Counted from the first letter of the stretch, positions 51,158 through 60,243 are shown. The stretch is DNA of 64,000 nt from Devosia ureilytica (GCF_024273195.1 NZ_JAMZCU010000003.1:62001-126000), one strand, 5' to 3'. The notes: a model not told the origin generated them from the letters alone. A program made the numbers and translations.

Positions 51158-53161
51158 TTAGAGGTAGTTCACCAGGCTCAACTGGCTGACCATGGAGGTC
51201 ACCTGATAGCTTGCGGTGAGCCGGGTCTGGAGCGCCAGGATTTCCATGGCAACATCTTCCTTGCTGACGGTTTCCACGTCGCTGAGGAGGTTGTCGAGCT
51301 GCGCCTTGTAATTGGTGTGCCGGTCGCCCGCCGCCTGAAGCGCGGCACGCGCCACGCCCAATTCCATGGTGACCAGTTCGATTGATCCACGCTCGGCGTT
51401 GCGCCCTTCGGACAGCTCCAGCTGCTGGCGTCGCGCCATGGCATCAAAGCGCTGTTTGGCAGGGTTGAGATCGACCGAATTCGGGTCGGCGGCGTTGGCG
51501 ATTTCGGGATAGGTCTCGACTGTCATCGCTGCCATCGAGCGGATCATGCGCAGATAGCCGCTTTCGTTGGCCTGCATGCCATAGGCAACCCGCCCGGAAT
51601 CCTCCACCGCCGCCGTCACCGACTGCCGGGGGTTTCCTTCGGCTGCGGCAGCAGCCTCGGTAACCGAGCGCAGCATGGCCTTTTCGAAATTGGCGGCATT
51701 CTCGGCATCCCTATCCGCATCGACAGTCGCGGTGCTGATCGTGAATTGCCCTGGGCCAGCGCGTCCCGTAACCGCTGTCAACGTCACGTCGCGCGTCTTG
51801 CCATTGGGTTCGGTCAAGGTGAGAGTGACCTTGTCGCCCGCCGCAAGGGCCGCGGTCGCGGAGTCAAACTCCACCGTCATATCAGCCGGCGGTCCGGCAT
51901 TGCGCACTGCGGTAAAGGCGCCAGCATTGGTCATTTCGGGGGTGACGCTGCTGATCTGGAACCCATGGGCCGAAGACACCGGCATATTCTGCGTCAGCGT
52001 CACTTCACCGCCGCTTCGCGCCGACGTCAGCCGCCCCATGCCAACGGCCGAAACCGCCGCCGTCTCACCCGAATACCACATCACTGTATCGGTCTTGGTG
52101 GCCACGCGCAGGCTGGTGGCGGTGTATGGGTCCACCCCGTCCACGCGCAGCACGGGTTCGCCGGCCGCGTTGAAGAAATTCTGTCCCGCCGCAAAGGTCG
52201 AGGCAGCCTTGAGCTCGCTTTCCGCAGACTTCTGAAGCGATGCCTTGAGCGCGTTGTCGAAGTTGGTGGCCGTGGTGATGGTGGCCGTCGTGGGGTCGTC
52301 CCCGATGACAAACTCACCCGTAGCGCCTGAAGCATTGGCCGCAGAGACAGCCTTGAGGGTGATCTGGGTTTCCGTGCCGTCGGGCAAGGTGAACCCAAGA
52401 GTAATGCTGTCTCCCTCGGCCACGGTTGCCGGATCACCCGGGAAGGTGAAATCCACATTGGCAGGCGAAGCCGCAAAATCGGAGACGACGCCGATATTGG
52501 CGCCGATGGCGGAAACAGTGGACAGCTTGTAGCCAAACGGATGGTCGCCATCCTCGGTGAGCGAGACCGTAACCGGATCGGTCTGGAGGGCAGGCAGAGC
52601 GGGCGTAATCGTTGTTTCGAGCCGCCCCTGTCCCAGGGCGCCCAAATCCGCTGCCTGGCGTTCTGTCACCACCGTGCGATAGCCAGCGCGGCCACCCGCA
52701 CCATCAAGCAATTCGGCCGTCGTGGGCAGCGGCGCCTTGTCGGTGACCGAGCCGCCGAAGAGGTAGCGGCCCGCAACGTCAGCATTGAGCAGAGTGACCA
52801 TTTCATCGAGCCGCGCCTTGGAAAGCGAGGAGATGGTGGCCATGTTGATATTGTTCGAGCCATATTGGCCCTGCACTGCCGAATTGCGGGCCTGGCCCTC
52901 GATTTCATCGAGACGGGTCAGGGCGTTGTCATAAAAACTCAGGCGCAGGTCGACCTGTTCGATGCTGGAATTGTATCCGGCAATCGTGGTCAGGCGCGAG
53001 CGCACCGAGAGCGACAGCGGCAGGTCCCGGCCCATGTCCGAAAGCGTCTGTGCCTTGACCCCGGTTCCCAGCTGCATCTGCAGCAGGGCGAATTTATCCT
53101 GCATCTTGGAGATGACCGAAAATCCGGTCTGCAGCGGGAACATCGACTTATTGACGATCAT
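51158..53161 (-). CDS. flgL: Flagellar hook-filament junction protein FlgL, enlarged
   Basis: 667 aa, against about 300-350 for usual FlgL. The flagellin-like N-terminal helices (about 1-160, with LLNADVAGRYLFGGSVTD) and the C-terminal helices (about 530-667) are conserved. The centre holds two homologous beta-domains: one at about 197-321 and one at about 387-510, aligned by GDxxTLxxTxPxGxTxxxTLxAV and NFxxALxxS. FlgL joins the filament to FlgK. It is the last gene of flgE-flgK-flgL. Confidence 0.9.
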   Translation of the reverse strand: MIVNKSMFPLQTGFSVISKMQDKFALLQMQLGTGVKAQTLSDMGRDLPLSLSVRSRLTTIAGYNSSIEQVDLRLSFYDNALTRLDEIEGQARNSAVQGQYGSNNINMATISSLSKARLDEMVTLLNADVAGRYLFGGSVTDKAPLPTTAELLDGAGGRAGYRTVVTERQAADLGALGQGRLETTITPALPALQTDPVTVSLTEDGDHPFGYKLSTVSAIGANIGVVSDFAASPANVDFTFPGDPATVAEGDSITLGFTLPDGTETQITLKAVSAANASGATGEFVIGDDPTTATITTATNFDNALKASLQKSAESELKAASTFAAGQNFFNAAGEPVLRVDGVDPYTATSLRVATKTDTVMWYSGETAAVSAVGMGRLTSARSGGEVTLTQNMPVSSAHGFQISSVTPEMTNAGAFTAVRNAGPPADMTVEFDSATAALAAGDKVTLTLTEPNGKTRDVTLTAVTGRAGPGQFTISTATVDADRDAENAANFEKAMLRSVTEAAAAAEGNPRQSVTAAVEDSGRVAYGMQANESGYLRMIRSMAAMTVETYPEIANAADPNSVDLNPAKQRFDAMARRQQLELSEGRNAERGSIELVTMELGVARAALQAAGDRHTNYKAQLDNLLSDVETVSKEDVAMEILALQTRLTASYQVTSMVSQLSLVNYL

Positions 53162-53175
53162 GACGCACTACTCCC

Positions 53176-55014
53176 TCAAGTCGACGCAAACAGTGTGTCG
53201 AGCAGTTCCTTGACCACCGAAACCACACGGGCATTGGCTGCATAGGCACTTTGCAATTCGGTCAGACGGGCCATTTCCTCGTCCATATTGACCCCATATT
53301 CGGATTCCATCTGGGTTGTGATGGTGTCCAGGGTCAGCTGTCGATTGTCGCGGGCCGACATGGCCGAGCCGATGGACGTGCCCTGATAGTTGAGCACTTG
53401 TTCGATCAGCTGCTCGATAGTGCCATTGAGCTGGTGGCGCCCCTCATTGGCGGTCGGGGACGTGCCGGAGACAAAGGTCATCGCCGACAGTTGATCGAGG
53501 ATGTATTGGGGACGCGACGCATCGCCCAGGGTACCGTCGATATCGAACTGCACCAAAAGGCGATTGTCCGAGATCACCGCCGGATTGACCGAAATACGGG
53601 CCGCGAAACCCATGATCTGGGGTGGATTGGTGTCCAGATTGCCTGTGAAGGCCGAATTGCCCTGATCGACGAAAAGCGCCATGGCCAATTCGCCCTGCTG
53701 GGTGCCAGTGGCGGAGCCGCGGGTGGTGAGGCCGGTGACATCCATGGCGCCGCCGGTACCGTCGTCCAGCACCTGCAAGACGCCGGCGCTGGGGCTGGTA
53801 ATCGCGAGGCCCGGCAGCTTCGCCTGCAGGGTCGCCGCGGCGGCCGTCGAGTCCGAAAGATCGACTGAAATCACCCGCTGGCCGCTGGCGTCGATGAAAT
53901 CCTCGCCATTGGTGCTGTTGATGATCCGCACCCGCTGCTGCGCACCGTTCTGCGTATAGTTCAGCAACACGTCATTGCCGGGCTTGAGGTAGGAAATGTC
54001 AGCCGACAACCCCTCTGCCCCGCCGCCGCCGGTCGCCGCGGTTCCAGCGGTGGTTATGGTGTTAAACACCGCGGCGACACCCGCCGCGATCTCGTCGAGC
54101 TGGTTCTGCGCCTCGACCAGGATCTTGTCGCGCAAATTCACCAGCCCGGCCAGTTCGCCGCCCTGCAACACGCCCTGCTGCACGAGGTCAATGCTGAGAC
54201 CAGAAGGCGTCGTCAGCGACAGGGTGCCGACCTTGCTGGCCTCGGGGTCAGAACTGGCCTGAGCGGTTGGGGACAGCGCTCCGGCGGTGGTGAATTTGAA
54301 GGTCGAGAAGCCATTATCGAGCAGGCCCACGCCCGAGCGGGTCATCAGCGCCACCGTACCATTGGGCCGGTACTCGGCCTGCACGTCGATCACCTCGGCA
54401 ACCGCCGCAACAAGGCGGTCGCGCTGATCGAGCAACTGGGCGCGCGACGTGTCTGTCATGCCCAGATCGAGCATGCGATTGTTCACCTCGTTGAGCGAGA
54501 TGAGCATGGCATTGGCTTCTGAAACGTCATTGGCGATGCGCGTTTCCGCTTCCTGCCGCAACTGCTGGATGACGCCGGAGAGTGAGTTGAGCCGCTGCGC
54601 AAACGCCTGCGCCTCGGCCACGACATTGGCGCGGGTCGGGTAGTCGTCGGGACTGGTAGAGAGCGCCTGGAGGGAATTCTTGAACGAGCCGAACATGGTG
54701 TCGAGCGAACCGGCGGAACCGGGCTTGCCCAGATACCCTTCGAGACGGCTAAGGTAGTCGCCGGTGACATTGGACATCGAGGTGTCCGAAACCTGGCGAT
54801 TGTAGTAGCCCTGAAGGCTCAGATTGAAGGCGCGATCAACGCCCGCCGAGCGGGCATAGGTACTGTTGATCGAGCTGTAATCGATGATGTTGAGCGACTG
54901 CCGATGATAACCCGGCGTGCCCGAATTGGCGATGTTGCGGCTCAGGATCGTGATCGAATCCTGGCTGGTCCTCAGACCCGTGACAGCGTTCGATAGTGAC
55001 GATATCAGACCCAT
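53176..55014 (-). CDS. flgK: Flagellar hook-associated protein FlgK
   Basis: 612 aa. MGLISSLSNAVTGLRTSQDS, then ILSRNIANSGTPGYHRQSL at the front, and SGVNMDEEMARLTELQSAYA-like GVNMDEEMARLTELQSAYAA at the end, are diagnostic. FlgK is the first hook-filament junction protein. ATG 55014 has GAGG about nine bases upstream; a TTG at 55029 is also in frame. It lies 14 bases before flgL and 68 bases after flgE; the latter gap holds a GC hairpin that may lower downstream expression. Confidence 0.96.
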   Translation of the reverse strand: MGLISSLSNAVTGLRTSQDSITILSRNIANSGTPGYHRQSLNIIDYSSINSTYARSAGVDRAFNLSLQGYYNRQVSDTSMSNVTGDYLSRLEGYLGKPGSAGSLDTMFGSFKNSLQALSTSPDDYPTRANVVAEAQAFAQRLNSLSGVIQQLRQEAETRIANDVSEANAMLISLNEVNNRMLDLGMTDTSRAQLLDQRDRLVAAVAEVIDVQAEYRPNGTVALMTRSGVGLLDNGFSTFKFTTAGALSPTAQASSDPEASKVGTLSLTTPSGLSIDLVQQGVLQGGELAGLVNLRDKILVEAQNQLDEIAAGVAAVFNTITTAGTAATGGGGAEGLSADISYLKPGNDVLLNYTQNGAQQRVRIINSTNGEDFIDASGQRVISVDLSDSTAAAATLQAKLPGLAITSPSAGVLQVLDDGTGGAMDVTGLTTRGSATGTQQGELAMALFVDQGNSAFTGNLDTNPPQIMGFAARISVNPAVISDNRLLVQFDIDGTLGDASRPQYILDQLSAMTFVSGTSPTANEGRHQLNGTIEQLIEQVLNYQGTSIGSAMSARDNRQLTLDTITTQMESEYGVNMDEEMARLTELQSAYAANARVVSVVKELLDTLFAST

Positions 55015-55082
55015 ATCAACGGCCCTCAAACTGGAAACTGGCCCGGGGCCTCACGCCCCGGACCGTGTACTCATGTCCCGCG

Positions 55083-56852
55083 TCAGCGGATCATGTTCAG
55101 CGCTTCCTGCAGCATCTCATCGGCAGTCGAGACGATGCGGGTGCCCGCCGAATAGGCCTGCTGGGTGATGATCAGCTTGGTGAACTCGTCGGAAATATCG
55201 GTATTGGAGGCTTCAAGAGCACCGCCGATAACGCCGGAACCGGACAGATCAAAGATCGGCTCACCAGATTCGGAGGTGGCTTCGTAAACACCGCCGTCCA
55301 GGCGCTTGAGCGAGTTGATGCCATTGAACTGGGCGGTCACCACCTGCGCCATTTCAATGCGTTCGCCGTTCGAATAGGTGGCCACGACGCGACCACTGTC
55401 GGTGATTGCAACGGAGAGGAATTCACCAGCGCCATAGCCGTTCTGGTTGAGGGTCGACACCGTCACCGTGCCGTTGACGTCGGCAAACTGGGACACGCCA
55501 TTGGTGTCGTGGGCGAGCACGACATCGCCGATCAGCACGCCATTGACACGCAGATCATCAATGGTCGCCTGGGGAACGCTGGTGGAGAGCGAACCATTGC
55601 TGCCGAACTCATATTCCTGACCGATATTGGTCCAGGCCGGTGAACCACCAACGGCAGAGCTGTCGGAAAGGTAGAACATGTTCCACCGGTCCGTGCCGCC
55701 AGAGGCTGCGCTGTCGATCTTGGCCCAGCGCAACTGCACGTTCACCGGCGCGCCATTGCTGGCATAAACGGTGATGGCGCCGCCCGAGATCGAATTGGCC
55801 ACGAAGTCATCGGCGTCATCAGCCGAAACCGTGTTCACGGCGGCCAGTACCGGATCGGTGGAGGTCTGCGGGTCGGTCAGGCCCAGGGCCGTTTCCAGCG
55901 CAGCGCTGACACCCGAGATGGAGAAGCTGGCGTGATAATCCTCGCCCAGCGTTACCGCGAACTGGTTGGCGCCGTTGAGCGTCACGGTGGCCGACTCGGC
56001 AGCCCCGCCACCGAAGTCGCGCAACTCGGCCTGCATGTCGTCGAGCACGTTCTGGACGGTGCGTGGCGCCGCAATGTCGATGGCGACGCCGCTGGACGGC
56101 ATCGCGGAAACGCCACTGTCGTAGAAGTTGAAATCGACCGCGATGCCATTGGCCGTGATGGTCATGGTGTCGCCATCAGCAAAGGTCGGCATAGCCGCCG
56201 CGCCAGCGACAAGGGCTGCCGTGCCATTGGTTGCCGCAGTGGCCGAACCACCAGCGAACATTTCCGAGCCCAAAAGCTCGCTATTGTGAACCGTCGCCTT
56301 GTAATTGGCGGTCTTGGGCAGCTGCGGCAGGTTGGCCTGGTAGTTGATGGTCGTCGACTGATTGGCCGGCAGGAAAGCGTTGGACAGCTCGATCACCTCG
56401 GGCACGGAACCCGAAATATTGCCGGTGGCCGGATCGATGGGCAGGCCCTTGAGGTAATAACCGGCGCCATTGACCAGCAGACCATCCTTGTCGATTTCAA
56501 AATCGCCGCGACGGGTGAAGTAGTTCGAGCCGGCAAACACCGAATTGCCGTCGGACTGGCCAACCTTGGGCTCGACCACGAAAAAACCATTCGCATTGAG
56601 CGCGATATAGGTCTCGTTGGAGCTGGTCTGGATATCACCCTGGATATTGTTGGTGGCGCGCGACTGCGCCAGCACGGCGCCCGGCACCTGCGACTTCAGC
56701 GGCGCATCGGGAATAAGGTCAATGAAACTCGTTTCCATCCGCTTGTAACCGGTGGTCTGCGAGTTCGCGATATTGCCCGAAATGTTTTCCAGCGCATGCG
56801 ACTGCGCCCGCAGGCCGGTCACCGCACTGGAAAGAGCCCCATAGATACCCAT
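55083..56852 (-). CDS. flgE: Flagellar hook protein FlgE
   Basis: 589 aa, longer than enterobacterial FlgE (about 400). The N-terminal motif GIYGALSSAVTGLRAQSHAL, then NISGNIANSQTTGYKRMETSF, and the C-terminal ASNTDISDEFTKLIITQQAYS identify it. The extra length is a Thr/Ala-rich middle (about 170-440). ATG 56852 follows CGGAG by six bases; the frame is open to 57074 without use. First gene of flgE-flgK-flgL behind a good sigma-54 promoter. Confidence 0.96.
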   Translation of the reverse strand: MGIYGALSSAVTGLRAQSHALENISGNIANSQTTGYKRMETSFIDLIPDAPLKSQVPGAVLAQSRATNNIQGDIQTSSNETYIALNANGFFVVEPKVGQSDGNSVFAGSNYFTRRGDFEIDKDGLLVNGAGYYLKGLPIDPATGNISGSVPEVIELSNAFLPANQSTTINYQANLPQLPKTANYKATVHNSELLGSEMFAGGSATAATNGTAALVAGAAAMPTFADGDTMTITANGIAVDFNFYDSGVSAMPSSGVAIDIAAPRTVQNVLDDMQAELRDFGGGAAESATVTLNGANQFAVTLGEDYHASFSISGVSAALETALGLTDPQTSTDPVLAAVNTVSADDADDFVANSISGGAITVYASNGAPVNVQLRWAKIDSAASGGTDRWNMFYLSDSSAVGGSPAWTNIGQEYEFGSNGSLSTSVPQATIDDLRVNGVLIGDVVLAHDTNGVSQFADVNGTVTVSTLNQNGYGAGEFLSVAITDSGRVVATYSNGERIEMAQVVTAQFNGINSLKRLDGGVYEATSESGEPIFDLSGSGVIGGALEASNTDISDEFTKLIITQQAYSAGTRIVSTADEMLQEALNMIR

Positions 56853-56903
56853 CTGTAACTCCGTAATCCCCGTTGCGCCGCAGGGCGCGTTCAGGACTTC
56901 AGA

Positions 56904-56919
56904 TGCAAGGGCAATGCCA
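56904..56919 (-). promoter_or_regulatory. Sigma-54 promoter of flgE-flgK-flgL
   Basis: On the minus strand TGGCATTGCCCTTGCA: the -24 GG and a full TTGCA -12 element at the right distance, 51 bases before the flgE start. Confidence 0.8.
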
Positions 56920-57004
56920 AGTGGCGGACACTTTGATTTCATTGATGTTTTTGGCTGAACGGGCCGAAATTGCGGCGACAAGGCGGCAAATGAGTCCGAG
57001 CAAG

Positions 57005-57019
57005 GGGCAGTTTTTGCCG
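57005..57019. promoter_or_regulatory. ftr-like palindrome upstream of flgE
   Basis: GGGCA-GTTTT-TGCCG, one base from CGGCA-N5-TGCCG, about 85 bases upstream of the flgE sigma-54 promoter. This is the same relative place as the sites before flgF and flgI. Confidence 0.5.
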
Positions 57020-57099
57020 GTTGCTTGAGATCGGCGCGGGCTTGCTTTAAACGCAACACAGGCAACGGGCCCATGTTGGACCCTGCGGAGCGTCAGTTT

Positions 57100-57966
57100 A
57101 TGCTGTTTTCCAGCGTCGATGAGTTTGTGAAGGCGCCGCGCCGTGCCGTCACGGTTTTTGGCATGGCCGGCGTGGGCAAGACGCGGCTATCCAATATGCT
57201 GCGCACCAATCACTGGTTTCACTATTCGGCCGATTATCGCATCGGCACGCGCTATATGGGCGAGTTCATCGTCGACAATTTCAAGCGCGAGGCCATGAAG
57301 GTTCCCTTCCTGGCCCAGCTCTTGCGCACAGACTCGATCTACATTTCGTCCAATATCACGTTCGACAATCTCGACCCGCTTTCGACCTATCTGGGCACGC
57401 CCGGTGATGTGGAGCGCGGCGGCCTGCCGCTGGCCGAATACCAGCGCCGCCAGGAACAGCACCGGGTCGCCGAAGTCGCTGCGCTCTGCGACGTGCCCTA
57501 TTTCATCGAGCGGGCCAAGGCGCTTTATGGCTATGACGATTTCATCGCCGATACCGGCGGTTCGCTGATCGAAGTCGTTGATCCGGCAAACCCCGAGGAC
57601 CCGGTGGTGCAGGCGCTCACCGCCAATACGGCGCTGCTCTATATCCGCGGCACCGACAAGGACGCCACCGAACTGGTGAAGCGCTTCAAGAAGTCACCCA
57701 AGCCGATGTATTATCGTCCCGAGTTCCTGGTGGAGAAATGGGCCGAATACAAGCTGATCAATGGCGTGCTGGACGACTGCGATGTCGACCCGGCCGGGTT
57801 TGGCGCCTGGGGCTTTGAGGCGCTGCTGCATGATCGCCTGCCGCGCTATCAGACGCTCGCGGACAATTTCGGTTATGTGGTGGAAGCCTCCGACCTTGCC
57901 ACGGCACGCGATGGCGACGAATTTGTCGACCTGATCGCCGCCGCAATCGAGACGCGAATGCGCTAG
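57100..57966 (+). CDS. P-loop ATPase of unknown function
   Basis: 288 aa. A Walker A motif GMAGVGKT lies at residues 21-28, close to the N-terminus. No clear Walker B with a following glutamate or kinase motif was found, though LLYIRGTDKDATELVKRF and IADTGGSLIEVVD may complete the site. There is no signal peptide or membrane helix, so it is cytoplasmic. I recall similar proteins simply named ATPase in Rhodobacter-type bacteria, starting like this one, which with GGAG nine bases upstream favours ATG 57100 over ATG 57073. It is divergent from flgE; no role is assigned. Confidence 0.75.
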   Translation: MLFSSVDEFVKAPRRAVTVFGMAGVGKTRLSNMLRTNHWFHYSADYRIGTRYMGEFIVDNFKREAMKVPFLAQLLRTDSIYISSNITFDNLDPLSTYLGTPGDVERGGLPLAEYQRRQEQHRVAEVAALCDVPYFIERAKALYGYDDFIADTGGSLIEVVDPANPEDPVVQALTANTALLYIRGTDKDATELVKRFKKSPKPMYYRPEFLVEKWAEYKLINGVLDDCDVDPAGFGAWGFEALLHDRLPRYQTLADNFGYVVEASDLATARDGDEFVDLIAAAIETRMR

Positions 57967-57973
57967 CGCGCTT

Positions 57974-57989
57974 CTTCCCCAAGGGGAGG
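57974..57989. repeat. Short C-rich/G-rich palindrome after the P-loop gene
   Basis: CTTCCCC-AA-GGGGAGG, related to the hairpins near 2221 and 20709, with flanking GCGCG/CGCGC. It is just past the P-loop gene stop. Confidence 0.35.
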
Positions 57990-57998
57990 GAGACGCGC

Positions 57999-58039
57999 CA
58001 GCCTGAATCGCTTTCTCATTGCACCCGTTTAAGAGGCTG
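57999..58039 (+). promoter_or_regulatory. Inverted repeat covering the metA ribosome site (possible leader control)
   Basis: CAGCCT (57999-58004) and AGGCTG (58034-58039) can pair and would hide the AGAGG ribosome site just before metA. The enclosed part includes CTCATTGCACCC. metA leaders in this group often carry S-adenosylmethionine riboswitches, but I could not match the full SAM-II core here. Confidence 0.3.
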
Positions 58040-58041
58040 AT

Positions 58042-58956
58042 ATGCCTATCAGAATTCCCGACAACCTACCCGCTCGCAAGACCCTCGAAGACGAGGGTGT
58101 CAATGTCATGGATTCCAGCCGCGCCGAGCGGCAGGACATCCGCGCGCTTGAATTTGGCCTGCTCAACCTGATGCCGAACAAGGAGCGCACCGAAACCCAG
58201 TTCGCCCGGCTGATCGGCGCCACGCCGCTCCAGATCAACCTGAGCCTCGTGCGCGTCACAGACCACCAGTCCAAGAACACGCCCGAGGACTATCTCAACA
58301 CCTTCTACCAGACCTGGGACGAGGTGAAGGAGCGCAAGTTCGACGGCTTCATCGTCACCGGCGCCCCCATCGCCAACATGCCCTTCGAGGAAGTGCGCTA
58401 CTGGCCCGAAATGCTCGAGATCATGGAATGGACGCGCACCAATGTGCATCACACCATGTTCATCTGCTGGGGCGCCCAGGCGGCCCTGCACCATTTCCAC
58501 GGTGCGCGCCGCTACCGCATGGATGAGAAAGCCTTTGGGGTGTTCCGCCACAAGGTGATCGGACAGCGCTCACCCTTCCTGCGGGGTCTGTCGGACAGTC
58601 CGATGATCCCGGTGTCGCGCTACAATGACATCGACCGGGCGAGCCTGGGCGACAATCTCGAAGTGCTGATCGACAACGACGAGATCGGGCTGTGCATGCT
58701 GGGTGACCGCAACGAGCGAGCCGTCTATTTCCTCAATCACCTGGAATATGACAACCGCTCACTGGCGGATGAATATGAGCGCGATATCAAGGCCGGCCTC
58801 GATACGCCACCGCCGCAGAACCTGTTTCCCAACGGCGACACCAGTGCGGAACCCGAAAACCGCTGGCGCAGCCACGCTCATCTGTTGTTCCAGAACTGGA
58901 TCAACGAGATCTACCAGACGACGCCGTTCGATCTGGGCAAAATCGGGACGCAATGA
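58042..58956 (+). CDS. metA: Homoserine O-acyltransferase MetA
   Basis: 304 aa enzyme of the glutamine-amidotransferase-like MetA family; it acylates homoserine in methionine synthesis. The catalytic Cys is C142 in ICWGAQAAL, with H233 and E235 in LNHLEYD completing the triad. The residue that guides acetyl versus succinyl choice (position 111, after VTGAPI) is alanine here, neither the glutamate of acetyl enzymes nor the glycine of E. coli, so the donor cannot be read off; acetyl-CoA is usual in alphaproteobacteria. Confidence 0.94.
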   Translation: MPIRIPDNLPARKTLEDEGVNVMDSSRAERQDIRALEFGLLNLMPNKERTETQFARLIGATPLQINLSLVRVTDHQSKNTPEDYLNTFYQTWDEVKERKFDGFIVTGAPIANMPFEEVRYWPEMLEIMEWTRTNVHHTMFICWGAQAALHHFHGARRYRMDEKAFGVFRHKVIGQRSPFLRGLSDSPMIPVSRYNDIDRASLGDNLEVLIDNDEIGLCMLGDRNERAVYFLNHLEYDNRSLADEYERDIKAGLDTPPPQNLFPNGDTSAEPENRWRSHAHLLFQNWINEIYQTTPFDLGKIGTQ

Positions 58957-58980
58957 CCACGGGGCCGCAAGGCCCGGTCT

Positions 58981-60243
58981 CTAGTTGAGGCCATCAACGA
59001 CCGGCTGTCGGAACACACCGACGGCCGGTATCACCGCCATGGCCGCCCCCACCAGGATCAGCGCCAGGACGAATTGCACATCCTGCCAGGCCAGGCTGAC
59101 CGGAATAGCGATGCCGCTGCGCAATTCGAGGAAGCGGCTGACTCCGTAGGACGCCAGCACGCCCAGCACCAGGCCTGCCAAGGCGCCAGCCGCAATCAGC
59201 ATTGCGACATAACTCCAGGCCACGAGGAACACATAGCCACGCGACGCGCCCAGCGCCCGAAGCACAGCAAAGCGGGTGCGAAACAATTGCAGGATCACCA
59301 TGACGCCCGAGAGGATGGCGGCAACCACCAGTACCTGCGTGGCCAGCGCCAGAAAACTCATGATTGCACGGGCATCGCCCAGCACCGCATAGAGCTGTAC
59401 GAGGATTTCCGCCGGAAACACCGCTTGCGTCGAACTGGTCCGATAGGCCGTGCGCAGGCCATAGGCGGCGGGCACATTGGCCGATTTGACCACCACGGCG
59501 GGGACGCCAGCGAGGTACGCCGGATCGAATGGCGGGCCAACCGGGGCGGCATGGTCGTTATGCGCCTCGGCGTCGTGGTCATCGCTCGCGTCCTCGGCGG
59601 CTTCCTCATGCGCCTCCTCAGTGGGCGCATGCCCATTGAGCAGGCCGTGTGACTCCCAGACCTGTTCGATCGGCGCCACGACCGCATTGTCCCAAGCCGA
59701 CTGGGTGCGCGCCATCCGCCCCACAATGGTGAGGCTGCCTTCATGCAGATGCTCCTCGGAATCGAGGGCATCATGGGCGGCATGAACAATGTCTCCCACC
59801 TTCAGCGGCACATTGGCGCCAATGACCAGTTCATCCTCATGCGCAAATATCTGCCCCTCGGCCAGGTCACCCGAGAGATGAGAGACAAACTGAGCCGTCG
59901 TGCCCATGAGGGGGAAGCCTTCAATGCTGTCGCCAAACCCGATGGGCGCAACCATGTCAGCTTCCGGCTCCGCCATCAGCCGGGCCAGATCCTCGGCAGG
60001 CACCAGACCCATGCTGGTCGGCCTGGCATAGACGCTGGCCAGCACCAGGTCGAATGGGCTTCCCGGCGCACCAACGACCAGGTCGAACTTGTCGGCGGCC
60101 CGGGCGCTGCCTTGCCGCACAGCGCGCTCCTGCGTGGTTATGGCGACTCCCAGCGCCACGGCAAACGTGATCAGCGCCACAAAGAAGATCAGCGTCACCC
60201 GCTGCCGGTGGCGCAGGGACAGGACGATGGGGAACGGGTTCAT
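58981..60243 (-). CDS. FtsX/MacB-type ABC transporter permease with His/Asp-rich loop
   Basis: 420 aa. One transmembrane helix at the N-terminus (about 17-37), a large periplasmic domain, and three helices at the C-terminus (about 295-320, 345-370, 390-412), the FtsX layout. The periplasmic domain has a stretch of about 27 residues (205-231) with five histidines and many Asp/Glu, likely to bind a metal. It resembles the permease of the Zur-controlled Pseudomonas PA4063-PA4066 cluster. Its start overlaps the ATPase stop by four bases. Confidence 0.8.
   Translation of the reverse strand: MNPFPIVLSLRHRQRVTLIFFVALITFAVALGVAITTQERAVRQGSARAADKFDLVVGAPGSPFDLVLASVYARPTSMGLVPAEDLARLMAEPEADMVAPIGFGDSIEGFPLMGTTAQFVSHLSGDLAEGQIFAHEDELVIGANVPLKVGDIVHAAHDALDSEEHLHEGSLTIVGRMARTQSAWDNAVVAPIEQVWESHGLLNGHAPTEEAHEEAAEDASDDHDAEAHNDHAAPVGPPFDPAYLAGVPAVVVKSANVPAAYGLRTAYRTSSTQAVFPAEILVQLYAVLGDARAIMSFLALATQVLVVAAILSGVMVILQLFRTRFAVLRALGASRGYVFLVAWSYVAMLIAAGALAGLVLGVLASYGVSRFLELRSGIAIPVSLAWQDVQFVLALILVGAAMAVIPAVGVFRQPVVDGLN

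Noticed and set aside
57967..58041. SAM-II riboswitch before metA
   Set aside because: TTGCA and a GAAT-like piece are present, but the pairing needed for the pseudoknot was not found; kept only as an inverted repeat.
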